A DNA stretch of 64,000 nucleotides. Source: Burkholderiales bacterium (GTDB lineage Bacteria; Pseudomonadota; Gammaproteobacteria; Burkholderiales; Burkholderiaceae_C). Made by a program: the position numbers and the translations under genes. Each line of letters begins with the position of its first letter. Position 1 is the stretch's first letter. The stretch spans positions 124,001-188,000 of the forward strand of contig RXJQ01000011.1 in NCBI GenBank assembly GCA_003963115.1. The letters are read 5' to 3'. Under the pieces are notes generated by a model, which saw only the letters and a program-made list of their open reading frames with translations, had not been told where the DNA came from and searched no databases. Positions 13,175 to 22,958 of this stretch are shown here, in pieces.

Positions 13175-15921
13175 GATGAGATCACCGTCTTGAGTTTGTA
13201 GAGCGCGTCCAGCGCTTCGCGAGGTGTCAGGGTATCCGGGTCGATGCTGGCAAGCAAGCTCAGTGTCTGGGCTTCTGCTGGCGTCAGGGCGTCGCCCTGA
13301 GCATCAGCAAGGAGCGCGCCACCCTTGGCCACGGCGTTTGCCGCCAGCTCGTCCAGGTCCACGCCGCCCGGCACTCCAACCTGCGCGAACAGATCGATCT
13401 GGTCGTCTGCATGGCGCTGCTGTGCTTCCAGGGATTCGAGCGTGGCACGCGCCTGGCGGATCAGCGAATGCGGCATGCCGGCCAGGCGCGCGACCTGCAC
13501 ACCATAGCTGCGGCTGGCCGGTCCGTGCTGCAACTCATGCAGGAAGACGATGTCGTCGCCCGACTCGGCCACGCCCACGTGCACGTTCAGTGCGCGCGGG
13601 TGCTTTTCTGGCAACGCCGTCAGCTCGAAGTAGTGGGTCGCGAACAGCGTGAAGGACTTGTTCTTGTCGTGCAGGTGGCTGGCGATGGCGCCGGCCAGAG
13701 CCAGGCCGTCGAAGGTCGATGTGCCACGCCCGATCTCGTCCATCAGCACGAGGGACTGCTCGGTGGCCGTGTGCACGATGGCAGCGGCCTCGGTCATCTC
13801 CATCATAAAGGTGGACTGGGCATTGGCCAGGTCGTCGGCCGCGCCGATGCGGGTGTGGATGGCGTCGATGGGGCCGAGTCGGCAGGATGCCGCCGGCACG
13901 TAAGAGCCCATGGCCGCCAGCAGCACGATCAGCGCCACCTGGCGCATGAAGGTCGATTTACCGCCCATGTTCGGACCGGTCAAGATCATCATGCGGCGGT
14001 TGGCATCGAAGCGGCAATCATTGGGGATGAAGGCCGCGCCGCTGGTCTCCATCAGGCGGGCCTCCACAACAGGGTGGCGGCCCTTTTCGATCTCGATGCA
14101 GGGATGAGGGCTGAAGTCGGGCCGCGTCCAGCCCAGGGTGGCCGCACGCTCGGCGAGGGCCGCCAGCGCGTCCAACGTGGACAGTGCCCGCGCCAACGCG
14201 CCCATCACCGCGATGTGCGATTGCAGGAAGTCGATGAGCTGATCGAACAGGTGCTTCTCGCGGGCCAGGGCGCGGTCCTGCGCCGACAGGGCCTTGTCTT
14301 CAAAGGCCTTCAGTTCGGGCGTGATGAAGCGCTCGGCGTTTTTCAGGGTCTGGCGGCGCTGGTAATCGAGCGGCACCTTGTCGGCCTGGCTCTGCGTGAC
14401 CTCGATGTAGAAGCCGTGGACCTTGTTGAACTGCACGCGCAGGTTGGCAATGCCGGTGCGCGTCCGCTCGCGGGCTTCCAGATCGAGCAGGAAGGCATCG
14501 CAGTTATCCGAGATGGCGCGCAACTCGTCCAGATCAGGATCGAAGCCCGTGGCGATCACACCGCCATCGCGCAGCAGCACGGCGGGCGTCTCCATCAGCA
14601 TGGCTTGCAGGCGCTGGGCGATGGCCGCATCAGGCTGCAGCGCCGTGTGCAATTGGGCAAGCAAGGGCGTGGCATCGGGCACGCGCTCACGCAGTTGCGG
14701 CAGGTTCAAGAGCGTGTCGCGCAGGCCGGCCAGTTCACGGGGGCGCACCTGGCGCAGCGCCACGCGGGCGGTGATGCGCTCGACATCGCTCATCTGGCGC
14801 AGGGCCTCGCGCAGGCTCTCATGGCCTTGCGCCATGCTGGGTGGGGCCAGCAGGCAGGCGATGGCATCGTGGCGGGCGCGGGCGGTGGCGCGGTCACGCA
14901 GCGGCTGCGTCAGCCACTGACGCAGGGCGCGGCTGCCCATGCCCGTGCGACAGGTGTCGATCAGCGAGAGCAGCGTGGGCGCATCTTCGCCGCGCAAGGT
15001 TTGCGTCAGCTCCAGGTTGCGCAGCGTGGCTGGCGGCAGGTCCAGCAATTCGCTGGTGCGGGGCACGTCTAGCGAGGCCACGTGCGACAGCGCCCTGCCC
15101 TGCGTGTGCTCGGCAAAGCTCAGCAGCGCGGCGGCGGCGGCGTGGGCCAGGCTCATGTCTTGCGCCCCATAGGCTTGCAGACTGCTGACCTGCAATTGCT
15201 CGCACAGCTTGCGCAGGCCCAGGCCGGCGTCGAACTGCCAGGTCGGGCGGCTGGTCATGGCCAAGCTCTTGCCGCCTTGCGTCAGCAGCGGCTGCAAGGT
15301 GGGCGGCGTGCGCTCGCGGTCGTAGAGGATCTCTGCGGGCTGCAGGCGGGCCAGCCAGCCGGCCAGGTCGCGCTCGGCGCACTCCGTCAAGCCCAGCTTG
15401 CCGCTGGACAGGCCCAGCCAGGCCAGGGCACAAGGCACGGCATGCTCGGCATGGCGCCCACGCTTGTCCATCACGACGGCCAGCAGCAAGGCGTCAGCCC
15501 GCTCGTTGAGCAACTCGGTGTCGGTCAGCGTACCGGGCGTGACCACGCGCACCACCTTGCGCTCCATCGGGCCCTTGGTGGCACCGGGCTCACCCATCTG
15601 CTCGGCGATCGCCACCGACTCGCCAAGTTTGATCAGCTTGGCCAGGTAGGTCTCGACCGCATGCACGGGCACACCGGCCATCACAACGGGCTCACCAGCC
15701 GACTGGCCGCGCACTGTCAAGGTGATGTCGATCAGGCGGTTGGCCTTGCGGGCGTCGTCGTAGAAAAGCTCGTAGAAGTCCCCCATGCGGTAGAACACGA
15801 GGGTCTCGGGGTGCTCCTGCTTGATGCGCAGATACTGCGCCATCATGGGCGTGTGTGCAGCGAAATCGTCCGAGGCCCCAGGCTGGCCAATCCCTTGTTT
15901 GTCAGGCTTCCCCATCGACAT
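13171..15921 (-). CDS. mutS: DNA mismatch repair protein MutS
   Basis: The 916-residue mismatch sensor ATPase has the mismatch-reading F-x-E in [15 protein letters not shown] near residue 45 and the connector and clamp domains. The C-terminal ABC-type ATPase has [13 protein letters not shown] as Walker A and [19 protein letters not shown] as Walker B with signature. A short tail contains [13 protein letters not shown]. The second ATG, giving MGKPDKQ, is equally possible as the start. No mutL is in the window. Confidence 0.97.
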   Translation of the reverse strand: MSMGKPDKQGIGQPGASDDFAAHTPMMAQYLRIKQEHPETLVFYRMGDFYELFYDDARKANRLIDITLTVRGQSAGEPVVMAGVPVHAVETYLAKLIKLGESVAIAEQMGEPGATKGPMERKVVRVVTPGTLTDTELLNERADALLLAVVMDKRGRHAEHAVPCALAWLGLSSGKLGLTECAERDLAGWLARLQPAEILYDRERTPPTLQPLLTQGGKSLAMTSRPTWQFDAGLGLRKLCEQLQVSSLQAYGAQDMSLAHAAAAALLSFAEHTQGRALSHVASLDVPRTSELLDLPPATLRNLELTQTLRGEDAPTLLSLIDTCRTGMGSRALRQWLTQPLRDRATARARHDAIACLLAPPSMAQGHESLREALRQMSDVERITARVALRQVRPRELAGLRDTLLNLPQLRERVPDATPLLAQLHTALQPDAAIAQRLQAMLMETPAVLLRDGGVIATGFDPDLDELRAISDNCDAFLLDLEARERTRTGIANLRVQFNKVHGFYIEVTQSQADKVPLDYQRRQTLKNAERFITPELKAFEDKALSAQDRALAREKHLFDQLIDFLQSHIAVMGALARALSTLDALAALAERAATLGWTRPDFSPHPCIEIEKGRHPVVEARLMETSGAAFIPNDCRFDANRRMMILTGPNMGGKSTFMRQVALIVLLAAMGSYVPAASCRLGPIDAIHTRIGAADDLANAQSTFMMEMTEAAAIVHTATEQSLVLMDEIGRGTSTFDGLALAGAIASHLHDKNKSFTLFATHYFELTALPEKHPRALNVHVGVAESGDDIVFLHELQHGPASRSYGVQVARLAGMPHSLIRQARATLESLEAQQRHADDQIDLFAQVGVPGGVDLDELAANAVAKGGALLADAQGDALTPAEAQTLSLLASIDPDTLTPREALDALYKLKTVISS

Positions 15922-16022
15922 CCATCCACTAGCTGATCATGCGCCGCCTGTTGCTCACGCGGCCCAGAGGCGAAACGCGCACCATAGCATTGAAGCCGGC
16001 ATCGAAGACACCAGACACGCGA

Positions 16023-17015
16023 TCAGAACGGTGCGTCGTCCTTGCCCGCCTGAGACTCGGCCGCCTTGGCCGCAGCGGTGATGCGCACACGCTTGGGCTT
16101 GGCTTCAGCCGCAGCCGCTTGAGCCTGCGCTTCGGCGGCCTTCAGGGACTGCATCAGTTCCTCGTCTTGCTCAGACTCACCGTCAGCGGCTGCGGCATCC
16201 CGATCGGCAATCACGCGGCTGTAGGGTGCCAGCGTCTTGACGAGCTGGCCGTAGATGCGGGGCGTGCCCGCCACGATCTCGCGCTGATAAAGGAAATCGG
16301 GCTCGCCGGTGAAGTTGCCGACCAAGCCACCGGCCTCGGTGATCATCAGCGAGCCAGCGGCCACGTCCCAGGGGCTCAGGCCCGTCTCGAAAAAGCCATC
16401 GTAGAAGCCGGCCGCGACGTAGCACAGGTCCAGCGCCGCAGCGCCGGGGCGACGCACGCCCGCGCACTGCACCATCACCTCTTCGAACATCTTGAGGTAG
16501 CGCTGGAAGTTGTCGCCCTTGCGGAAGGGAAAGCCCGTGCCGATGAGCGATTCGAGCATGCGCGTGCGCTTGGAGACACGGATGCGGCGGTCATTCATGT
16601 AGGCGCCCTTGCCCTTGGACGCGAAGAACAGGTCATTGCGGCTGGGGTCGTACACCACGGCCTGCTGCACCTGGCCACGGAAGGCCAAGGCGATGGACAC
16701 TGCGTACACGGGGAAGCCGTGGATGAAATTGGTGGTGCCGTCCAGGGGATCGATGATCCAGACGTAGTCGCTGTGCTTGGCGCCGTGTTCGCGCCCCGAC
16801 TCTTCGGCCAGGATGCCGTGGCCCGGGTAGGCCTCCAGGATCGTGGAGATGATCGCGTCTTCGGCCGCCTTGTCCACCTCGGTCACGAAGTCGTTGTGCG
16901 ACTTGGCGGTCACTGTCAGACGCTCGATGTCGAGCGAAGCCCGGTTGATGATCGCCCCGGCTGCGCGTGCAGCTTTGATGGCGATGTTGAGCATGGGATG
17001 CAGGGCTTGAGACAT
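16023..17015 (-). CDS. suhB: Inositol-1-monophosphatase SuhB with C-terminal extension
   Basis: The 330-residue protein matches SuhB over its first 265 residues. The start [22 protein letters not shown], the metal-binding [12 protein letters not shown] and [17 protein letters not shown] are all present. SuhB hydrolyses inositol phosphate and acts in rRNA transcription antitermination. The last 60 or so residues are an Ala/Glu/Lys-rich tail with [15 protein letters not shown], absent from E. coli SuhB. The frame is open far upstream, but homology begins at MSQALHPM. It is divergent from trmJ. Confidence 0.93.
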   Translation of the reverse strand: MSQALHPMLNIAIKAARAAGAIINRASLDIERLTVTAKSHNDFVTEVDKAAEDAIISTILEAYPGHGILAEESGREHGAKHSDYVWIIDPLDGTTNFIHGFPVYAVSIALAFRGQVQQAVVYDPSRNDLFFASKGKGAYMNDRRIRVSKRTRMLESLIGTGFPFRKGDNFQRYLKMFEEVMVQCAGVRRPGAAALDLCYVAAGFYDGFFETGLSPWDVAAGSLMITEAGGLVGNFTGEPDFLYQREIVAGTPRIYGQLVKTLAPYSRVIADRDAAAADGESEQDEELMQSLKAAEAQAQAAAAEAKPKRVRITAAAKAAESQAGKDDAPF

Positions 17016-17157
17016 GGTTGACCTTGAAAACCGAAAACCGCCGCGATGTGCACGGAGCAACTGGACAACTGGGCAGGCAAAGACTTGACCAGCCAGGCAC
17101 ACGTCGAGGCAGGGGAAAGGGGCGCAGCGATGAACAAAGAACGAGCGAGAATCGCGC

Positions 17158-17186
17158 ATTCTAGCCAAGGCTTGGGATTTTTGCAC
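17158..17186 (-). promoter_or_regulatory. Candidate sigma-70 promoter for suhB
   Basis: On the minus strand a good -10 box, TAGAAT (17158-17163), is preceded at about 17 bp by a weak -35 box (GTGCAA). The predicted transcript would have a leader of roughly 135 bases before suhB. The assignment rests on the -10 hexamer. Confidence 0.4.
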
Positions 17187-17268
17187 CCCCTGCCTCGGAG
17201 ATCGCGCAACAAGACCCATCAAAATCAAGGGCTTACTGCGCACTCGTACCACCGTTTCTCAAGTAGTC

Positions 17269-18036
17269 ATGACGACCACCCCTCAGGCTGACGCCACCGC
17301 CGCTGCATCCAGCGAGCGCGACCCGACCCGCTTCATCCTGATCGGCACCAGCCATCCGGGCAATGTGGGCGCCACGGCGCGCGCCATGAAGGTCATGGGC
17401 TTTTCCGACCTGGTGCTGGTGCGCCCCCGGTTTGACAATGTCCTGATCCAGGAAGAGACCGTGGCCATGGCCAGCGGCGCGGCCGACATCCTCGTGCGCG
17501 CCCGCATCGTGGACACCCTGGCCGAGGCGCTGGATGGCGTCACCTATGCCATCGGCACGGCCATGACCCCGCGCGATTTCGGCCCACCCACCATCACGCC
17601 ACGCGAAGGTCTGACGCGCCTGGCCACGGGCCCGACCGCGCACCGCGTGGGCTTCGTTTTCGGCAGCGAACGCCATGGCATGGCCAACGAAGAAGTCTAC
17701 TGTTGCCATGCGGTGATCAGCATCCCCACGTCGCCTGCTTACGGCTCGCTCAACCTGTCGCAAGCCGTGCAGGTGCTGGCCTACGAATGGCGCCAGGCCC
17801 TGGGCGGCTTCGACGTTGAAGCCCGCACGCCCGATGCCGAACTGGCGGGCGCACAAGCCATTCAAGGGGCGCTCGACCACTGGGAGCAGGCCCTGGTCAA
17901 ACTCGGCTTTCTGGACCCGGCCGCCCCCAAGAAGCTGATGCCGCGCCTGAACCAGTTGCTCAACCGTGCCGAACTGCGGCAAGAGGAAATTCACATCCTG
18001 CGCGGCATGGCCAAGGCCATCCTGGACAAGTGTTGA
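17269..18036 (+). CDS. trmJ: tRNA (cytidine/uridine-2'-O-)-methyltransferase TrmJ
   Basis: The 255-residue SpoU-family (SPOUT) methyltransferase has the knot motifs NVGATARAMKVMGFSDLVLV, GSERHGMANEE and IPTSPAYGSLNLSQAVQVL. TrmJ methylates the ribose of nucleotide 32 in tRNA. The C-terminal helical part, which forms the dimer contact in this family, is present. The gene is divergent from suhB and lies 122 bp before cysE on the same strand. Confidence 0.93.
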   Translation: MTTTPQADATAAASSERDPTRFILIGTSHPGNVGATARAMKVMGFSDLVLVRPRFDNVLIQEETVAMASGAADILVRARIVDTLAEALDGVTYAIGTAMTPRDFGPPTITPREGLTRLATGPTAHRVGFVFGSERHGMANEEVYCCHAVISIPTSPAYGSLNLSQAVQVLAYEWRQALGGFDVEARTPDAELAGAQAIQGALDHWEQALVKLGFLDPAAPKKLMPRLNQLLNRAELRQEEIHILRGMAKAILDKC

Positions 18037-18158
18037 CCCTGATAGGGCCGCATTGGCCACCGCCCTACCACGGTCTCTTCACGCCTCACACCAGTACGGG
18101 GTATTGGGCCGCCCGGTAAACTCAGCCACCCATATTCGAAAAACGCATCAGCACATTC

Positions 18159-18959
18159 ATGCTCTTTGCCCGACTGCGAGAAGACATCGCCTGCATCCTG
18201 GAACGCGATCCTGCGGCCCGCACCGCCTGGGAAGTGCTGACCTGCTATCCCGGTCTGCACGCCCTGGCCATGCACCGCGTCGCGCACTGGTGCTGGATGC
18301 ATGGCCTCAAGTGGCTGGGACGCTGGCTCTCGCACTGGGGCCGTTTTTTCACGGGCATCGAGATCCACCCAGGCGCCAAGGTCGGCCGCCGCGTGTTCAT
18401 CGACCACGGCATGGGCGTGGTGGTGGGCGAAACCGCCGAGATCGGCGATGAATGCACCATCTACCAGGGCGTCACGCTGGGCGGCACTTCGCTGAGCAAG
18501 GGCGCCAAACGCCACCCCACGCTGGGCCGTGGCGTGATCGTGGGCGCCAATGCGCAGGTGCTGGGCGGCTTCACCGTGGGCGATGGCGCGCGCGTGGGCT
18601 CCAATGCCGTGGTCACCAAGCCTGTGCCACCCGGTGCGACGGCCGTGGGCAACCCCGCGCGCATCATCATCGCCAAGGCCACCGTGCTGGATGAAAGGCA
18701 GGCCGAACGCGAAGCCGTTGCAGCCCGCATGGGCTTCTCGGCCTATGGCGTGACCGAAGGCGACGACCCGCTGTCGCAGGCCCTGCGCGGCTTGATCGAC
18801 CACTCGGCCGGCCACGAGCACCAGATCACGCTGTTGTGGGCTGCCATCCGCAAGCTGGCCAACGAGGCGCAGACCGAAGATGCGCGCTGCTGCATGCCAA
18901 CCGACGCGCAAACCACCGAGCACTTCGACGCCGACGAACTCAACCGGCTCGTCAAATGA
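18159..18959 (+). CDS. cysE: Serine O-acetyltransferase
   Basis: The 266-residue enzyme makes O-acetylserine for cysteine synthesis. The N-terminal helical part is followed by hexapeptide repeats with [20 protein letters not shown] and [20 protein letters not shown]. Active-site His residues lie in IDHGMG and KRHPTLG. The C-terminal tail is longer than in minimal CysE and lacks a clear terminal Ile, so the usual inhibition contact with CysK may differ. Confidence 0.93.
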   Translation: MLFARLREDIACILERDPAARTAWEVLTCYPGLHALAMHRVAHWCWMHGLKWLGRWLSHWGRFFTGIEIHPGAKVGRRVFIDHGMGVVVGETAEIGDECTIYQGVTLGGTSLSKGAKRHPTLGRGVIVGANAQVLGGFTVGDGARVGSNAVVTKPVPPGATAVGNPARIIIAKATVLDERQAEREAVAARMGFSAYGVTEGDDPLSQALRGLIDHSAGHEHQITLLWAAIRKLANEAQTEDARCCMPTDAQTTEHFDADELNRLVK

Positions 18960-18986
18960 GTTCTGGCTGCATGCCTTGAAGCTGGA

Positions 18987-20072
18987 TCACAGCGAGGACT
19001 TCGCCATGATCCTTTCGCAGCGCTGCCCCAGGTAGTTCGCAAAGGGCCCGAAGGTCGCGAACACCGGGTTGCGCGCGTTGCCTTCCTTGAAGCGCTTGTA
19101 GATCTGCTGCACGATGCCCGCCAGGCGGAACAGGCCATAGACCTCGTAGAAATCGAAGTTCGCCACGCTCCAGCCGGTGCGCTGCGCGTAGTAGTCGATC
19201 ACCTCGCAGCGCGTCAGCATGCCGGGCGCATTGGTCGGCTGGCGACGCGAACCCAGCATGAAGGGGTCGTCATCGGCCTGCACCCAGTAGGCCAGCGAAC
19301 TGCCCAGGTCCATCAATGGGTCGCCCATCGTGGCCATTTCCCAGTCCAGCACGCCGATCACCTTCATCGGGTCTTGTAGATCGAGCACCACGTTGTCGAA
19401 GCGGAAGTCGTTGTGGATGAGGCAGATCGCCACCTCCTGCTTGGGCTGCTTGGCGGCCAGCCAACTCATCACCGATTCGAAGTCGGACACATCGTCGGTA
19501 CGGGCTGCCCGAAAGCGCTTGCTCCAGCCTTCGATCTGGCGCGCGACATAGCCTTCGCCCTTGCCCAAGGTATCCAGGCCCGCCGCTTTCGCGTCAAGCT
19601 TGTGCAGGTCAATGAGCTTGTCGAGCACGTTCAGGCACAGCCGGCGCGTCTTGGCCGCATCCAGACCCAGCTCAGCAGGCAGATCCTGACGAGGGATCAC
19701 GCCCACCAGCCGCTCCATCACGTAAAAGGGCGCACCGATCACCTCGGTGTCTTCGCAGATCGCATAGACATGCGGCACAGCCGGGTACACGGGCTTGAGC
19801 GTCTGCATGATGCGGGCCTCGCGCACCACATCGTGCGCGGACTTGGCAATATGGCCAAAGGGCGGGCGCCGCAGGATGAGGTCACGACTGCCATAGCTCA
19901 GCAGGTAGGTCAGGTTGGACGCACCGCCGGGGAACTGTTTGAGTTGGGGCTCGCCTTCCAAGGCCAGACCTGCAGCACGCAGATAGGCGCTCACACGCGC
20001 CAGGTCCACTTCTTCACCTGCGCGCACCTTGCCTGCTGCGTCAATCAATCCTTCACTCCTTGGCTCGCTCAT
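18987..20072 (-). CDS. Aminoglycoside phosphotransferase-like kinase (ACAD10-kinase type)
   Basis: The 361-residue protein has a protein-kinase-like APH fold. The catalytic loop is HNDFRFDNVVLD and the metal-binding segment is VLDWEMATMGDPLMDLG. It lies 33 bp downstream of an acyl-CoA dehydrogenase gene. In animals ACAD10 and ACAD11 fuse this kinase to a dehydrogenase and use the pair to break down 4-hydroxy fatty acids by phosphorylation. The same role is plausible here. It is unlikely to be an antibiotic-resistance kinase. Confidence 0.85.
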   Translation of the reverse strand: MSEPRSEGLIDAAGKVRAGEEVDLARVSAYLRAAGLALEGEPQLKQFPGGASNLTYLLSYGSRDLILRRPPFGHIAKSAHDVVREARIMQTLKPVYPAVPHVYAICEDTEVIGAPFYVMERLVGVIPRQDLPAELGLDAAKTRRLCLNVLDKLIDLHKLDAKAAGLDTLGKGEGYVARQIEGWSKRFRAARTDDVSDFESVMSWLAAKQPKQEVAICLIHNDFRFDNVVLDLQDPMKVIGVLDWEMATMGDPLMDLGSSLAYWVQADDDPFMLGSRRQPTNAPGMLTRCEVIDYYAQRTGWSVANFDFYEVYGLFRLAGIVQQIYKRFKEGNARNPVFATFGPFANYLGQRCERIMAKSSL

Positions 20073-20105
20073 CTCTGTCGTCTCCTTCTTTTGAATCGAC
20101 TTGGC

Positions 20106-21335
20106 TCAGGCCTCACCGCGCGCCTGGCGCTGGCGAGCCAGCTCGAACTTGGCCACCACCTTGCGGTGCACCTCGTCGGGCCCATCGGCCAGGCGCACCG
20201 TGCGCACGTAGGCCGCCAGCGTGCTCAGCGGCGTATCCAGCGTGACCCCCAGTGCGCCGTGCATCTGGATGGCCGCGTCCAGCACCACCTGCGCCATATT
20301 AGGCGCAACCACCTTGATCTGCGAGATCTCGCTCATCGCGGCCTTCACGCCGACCGTGTCCATCATCCACGCGGCCTTGAGCGTCAGCAAACGCGCCTGC
20401 TCGATGGCCATGCGCGCATTGGCGATCACATCCACATTGCCACCCAGCTGGTTGAGCGGCTTGCCGAAGGCCACGCGCTTGTCACCGCGCTCGCACATCA
20501 TGGCCAGCGCGCGCTCGGCGCCACCGATGGCCCGCATGCAGTGGTGGATGCGGCCTGGGCCCAGGCGCCCCTGTGCGATCTCGAAGCCACGCCCCAAGCC
20601 GGCGATGACGTTTTCTTTGGGCACGCGCACATTGTCAAAAGTGACCTCGCCATGGCCGAAGGGCTCGTCGTAGACACCGAAAGAAGGCAGCATGCGCTGG
20701 ATCTTCACGCCCGGCGTGTCCAGCGGCACCAGGATCATGGAGTGGCGCTGGTGGCGGTCGGCATCCGGATTGGTCAGCCCCATGAAGATGAGGATCTTGC
20801 AGTTGGGATGCCCGATGCCCGAGCTGAACCATTTGCGGCCATTGATGAGGATGTCCTCGCCATCGGGCACGGCGGTCGCCTGCATATTGGTGGCGTCCGA
20901 CGAGGCCACCGCCGGCTCGGTCATGCAAAAGGCCGAGCGGATCTCGCCTGCCAGCAAGGGCGTGAGCCAGCGGTCCTGCTGCGCGGGCGAGCCGTACATG
21001 TGCAGCACTTCCATGTTGCCGGTGTCAGGCGCGTTGCAGTTGAACACCTCGGCGGCCATGGTGTTGTAGCCCATGAGCTCGGCCAGCGCGGCGTATTCCA
21101 CCACCTTCAGGCCTGCACCGTGATGCGGATCGGGCAGGAACAGGTTCCACAGGCCCGCCGCCTTGGCCTTGGCCTTGAGGTCCTCCATCAAGGCGGGTTG
21201 ACGCCATTGGCGCCAGTCGGCCGAACCGGTCATCTGCGCGTGATAAGCCTCTTCGGCGGGGATCACGTGGTCGCGCATGAAGGTCTTGACGCGGTCGATG
21301 TATGCCTGGGCGCGGGGTGAGTGGCCAAAATCCAT
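20106..21335 (-). CDS. Acyl-CoA dehydrogenase family protein (ACAD10/11-like)
   Basis: The 409-residue flavoprotein starts MDFGHSPRAQAYIDRVKTFM after an AGGAG ribosome site. It carries TEPAVASSDATNMQA and INGRKWFSSGIGHPNCK in the FAD/substrate region and ends with the family signature VRLADGPDEVHRKVVAKFEL. It oxidises an acyl-CoA to the enoyl-CoA. Pairing with the phosphotransferase downstream suggests hydroxylated fatty acids as substrate. A LysR gene diverges 100 bp upstream and probably controls it. Confidence 0.9.
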   Translation of the reverse strand: MDFGHSPRAQAYIDRVKTFMRDHVIPAEEAYHAQMTGSADWRQWRQPALMEDLKAKAKAAGLWNLFLPDPHHGAGLKVVEYAALAELMGYNTMAAEVFNCNAPDTGNMEVLHMYGSPAQQDRWLTPLLAGEIRSAFCMTEPAVASSDATNMQATAVPDGEDILINGRKWFSSGIGHPNCKILIFMGLTNPDADRHQRHSMILVPLDTPGVKIQRMLPSFGVYDEPFGHGEVTFDNVRVPKENVIAGLGRGFEIAQGRLGPGRIHHCMRAIGGAERALAMMCERGDKRVAFGKPLNQLGGNVDVIANARMAIEQARLLTLKAAWMMDTVGVKAAMSEISQIKVVAPNMAQVVLDAAIQMHGALGVTLDTPLSTLAAYVRTVRLADGPDEVHRKVVAKFELARQRQARGEA

Positions 21336-21395
21336 GTGGCGCTCCTTCAGCGGGTGTGTGGTCTGGTGCGCGCCAGTGTAGAAATCAGGCCAAAA

Positions 21396-21431
21396 TGAAT
21401 CAAATGAATTATGTGAATCCTCATTCATTCA
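21396..21431. promoter_or_regulatory. Candidate LysR operator with 9-bp spaced TGAAT repeats
   Basis: In the divergent region three direct TGAAT units start at 21396, 21405 and 21414. Inverted ATTCA units start at 21423 and 21427. The step from 21396 to 21423 is exactly 9 bp each time. TGAATCCTCATTCA (21414-21427) is a perfect inverted repeat. It ends just before the LysR start codon, which suits autoregulation and control of the dehydrogenase gene. Binding is inferred. Confidence 0.5.
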
Positions 21432-21435
21432 CAAT

Positions 21436-22371
21436 ATGAATCTCAGCAAAATCGACCTGAACCTGTTCCTGGTGTTCGACGCCATCGTGCAGACGGGCTC
21501 GCTCACCGCCGCCGCGCGCGAGCTGCACCTGAGCCAGCCGGCGGTCAGCCACGCCCTGGCCCGCCTGCGCGACAGCCTGGGCGACCCGCTGTTCACCCGC
21601 CAGGGCAAGCGCATGGTGCCCACCGCCTATGCCCGAGGCCTGACCGGCACCGTGCGCCAGGCGCTGCACACCTTGCAGACCGGCCTGCAGGGCCCATCGC
21701 AAGGCTTTGATGCCAGCGGCTCGGACCGCGTGTTCAGCATCGGCATGCGCGACATCCTCGAATCACTCACGCTGCCCGGCCTGATGGCCCACATCCGCCA
21801 GCATGCGCCAGGCATCAGCGTCAACAGCATCCAGATCGAACGTCACGACATCGCTGACGCCTTGCGCCAAGGCCGGGTGGACGCCGCCGTGGACATCGCG
21901 CTTCCCGTGTCGGCCGACGTCAACCATGTGCGGCTGCTGCTGGACAAGCTGGTCGTGGTGGCCAGGGCGGATCACCCCGTCATCGGCCAGGGCCCGCTAC
22001 GCCTGGACGCGTATCTGGACGCGTCCCACGTGCTGGTATCCGCACGGCGCCAGGGCCTGGGCCTGGAGGACTACGAACTCAGCCGCCAGGGCCTGCGCCG
22101 CCAGATCGGCCTGCGTTGCCGTCACTACTTCGCCGGCTGCCGCGTGGTGAGTCAGACCGACATGCTGCTGACCATGCCCGAGCAGTACGCCCGGGTGGCC
22201 AACCAGCATTTCGACAACCAGTTGCACCCCTTCCCGCTGTCTGCCGCCCAGCTCGACGCCCACCTGTACTGGAACGCCGCGCTGGACAGCGACCCCACCA
22301 ATCTGTGGTTCCGCCAGCGGGTGATGGAGGCGGTCAGGCTTGAATTGGCCGCCGCGCGGACTTCGGCCTGA
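21436..22371 (+). CDS. LysR-family transcriptional regulator
   Basis: The 311-residue protein has the N-terminal winged helix-turn-helix IDLNLFLVFDAIVQTGSLTA followed by LHLSQPAVSHALARLRDSL and PLFTRQGKRMVPT. The C-terminal part is the periplasmic-binding-like effector domain. It is divergent from the acyl-CoA dehydrogenase/kinase pair, so it is probably their regulator, with an acyl-derived effector as a guess. Its 3' end overlaps mogA by 38 bp. Confidence 0.92.
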   Translation: MNLSKIDLNLFLVFDAIVQTGSLTAAARELHLSQPAVSHALARLRDSLGDPLFTRQGKRMVPTAYARGLTGTVRQALHTLQTGLQGPSQGFDASGSDRVFSIGMRDILESLTLPGLMAHIRQHAPGISVNSIQIERHDIADALRQGRVDAAVDIALPVSADVNHVRLLLDKLVVVARADHPVIGQGPLRLDAYLDASHVLVSARRQGLGLEDYELSRQGLRRQIGLRCRHYFAGCRVVSQTDMLLTMPEQYARVANQHFDNQLHPFPLSAAQLDAHLYWNAALDSDPTNLWFRQRVMEAVRLELAAARTSA

Positions 22372-22942
22372 AGGCGTCGCACACGGCGGGGTCCGTGTCG
22401 ATATAGGGCCCACCGATGAGGTCGATGCAATACGGCACAGCCGCGAAGATGCCCGGCACGATGGACTTGCCTTCCGTATCTCGCAGGCCTTCGAGCGTTT
22501 CGGCGATCGACTTGGGCTGCCCCGGCAGGTTGAGGATGAGCGCCTGCTTGCGGATCACCGCCGTCTGCCGCGACAGGATGGCCGTGGGCACGAAGCGTAG
22601 GCTGATCTGGCGCATCTGCTCGCCAAAGCCGGGCATTTCCTTGTCGGCCACGTCCAGCGTGGCTTCGGGCGTCACGTCACGCGGCGCGGGCCCCGTGCCG
22701 CCAGTGGTCAGCACCAGATGGCAGCCTTCGACATCCACCAGGTCACGCAGGGTCTGGGCGATCAGGGCGCGCTCGTCGGCGATGAGCCGTGGCACCCAGC
22801 TCACCGGGTTGCGCACGGCACGACCCAGCCAATCCTGCAAGGCGGGCAGGCCTTTGTCCTCGTAGACACCGATGCTGGCGCGGTCGCTGATGGAAACCAC
22901 GCCGATGCGCACGGCGTCCAGCGTCACGGCAGTGTCAGACAT
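22334..22942 (-). CDS. mogA: Molybdopterin adenylyltransferase
   Basis: The protein of about 202 residues is of the MoaB/Mog family. It has IGVVSISDRAS, LVLTTGGTGPAPRDVTPEAT and the C-terminal FAAVPYCIDLIGGPYI. MogA activates molybdopterin by adenylylation before molybdate insertion. The molybdenum cofactor is needed by NasA, encoded 23 kb away. The start MSDTAVTLDAVRIGVV fits the family; an ATG 42 bp upstream would run into darP. It lies directly after darP on the same strand. Confidence 0.92.
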   Translation of the reverse strand: MSDTAVTLDAVRIGVVSISDRASIGVYEDKGLPALQDWLGRAVRNPVSWVPRLIADERALIAQTLRDLVDVEGCHLVLTTGGTGPAPRDVTPEATLDVADKEMPGFGEQMRQISLRFVPTAILSRQTAVIRKQALILNLPGQPKSIAETLEGLRDTEGKSIVPGIFAAVPYCIDLIGGPYIDTDPAVCDAFRPKSARRPIQA

Positions 22943-22958
22943 GTCGTCCCCCGCCCCC

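Noticed and set aside
18987-20072. An aminoglycoside resistance gene
   Set aside because: The phosphotransferase fold is shared, but the neighbouring acyl-CoA dehydrogenase and sequence pattern point to the ACAD10-type kinase family.
19413-21320. A 635-codon plus-strand frame opposite the kinase and dehydrogenase genes
   Set aside because: His/Arg-rich shadow without motifs; the minus-strand genes carry clear active-site motifs.
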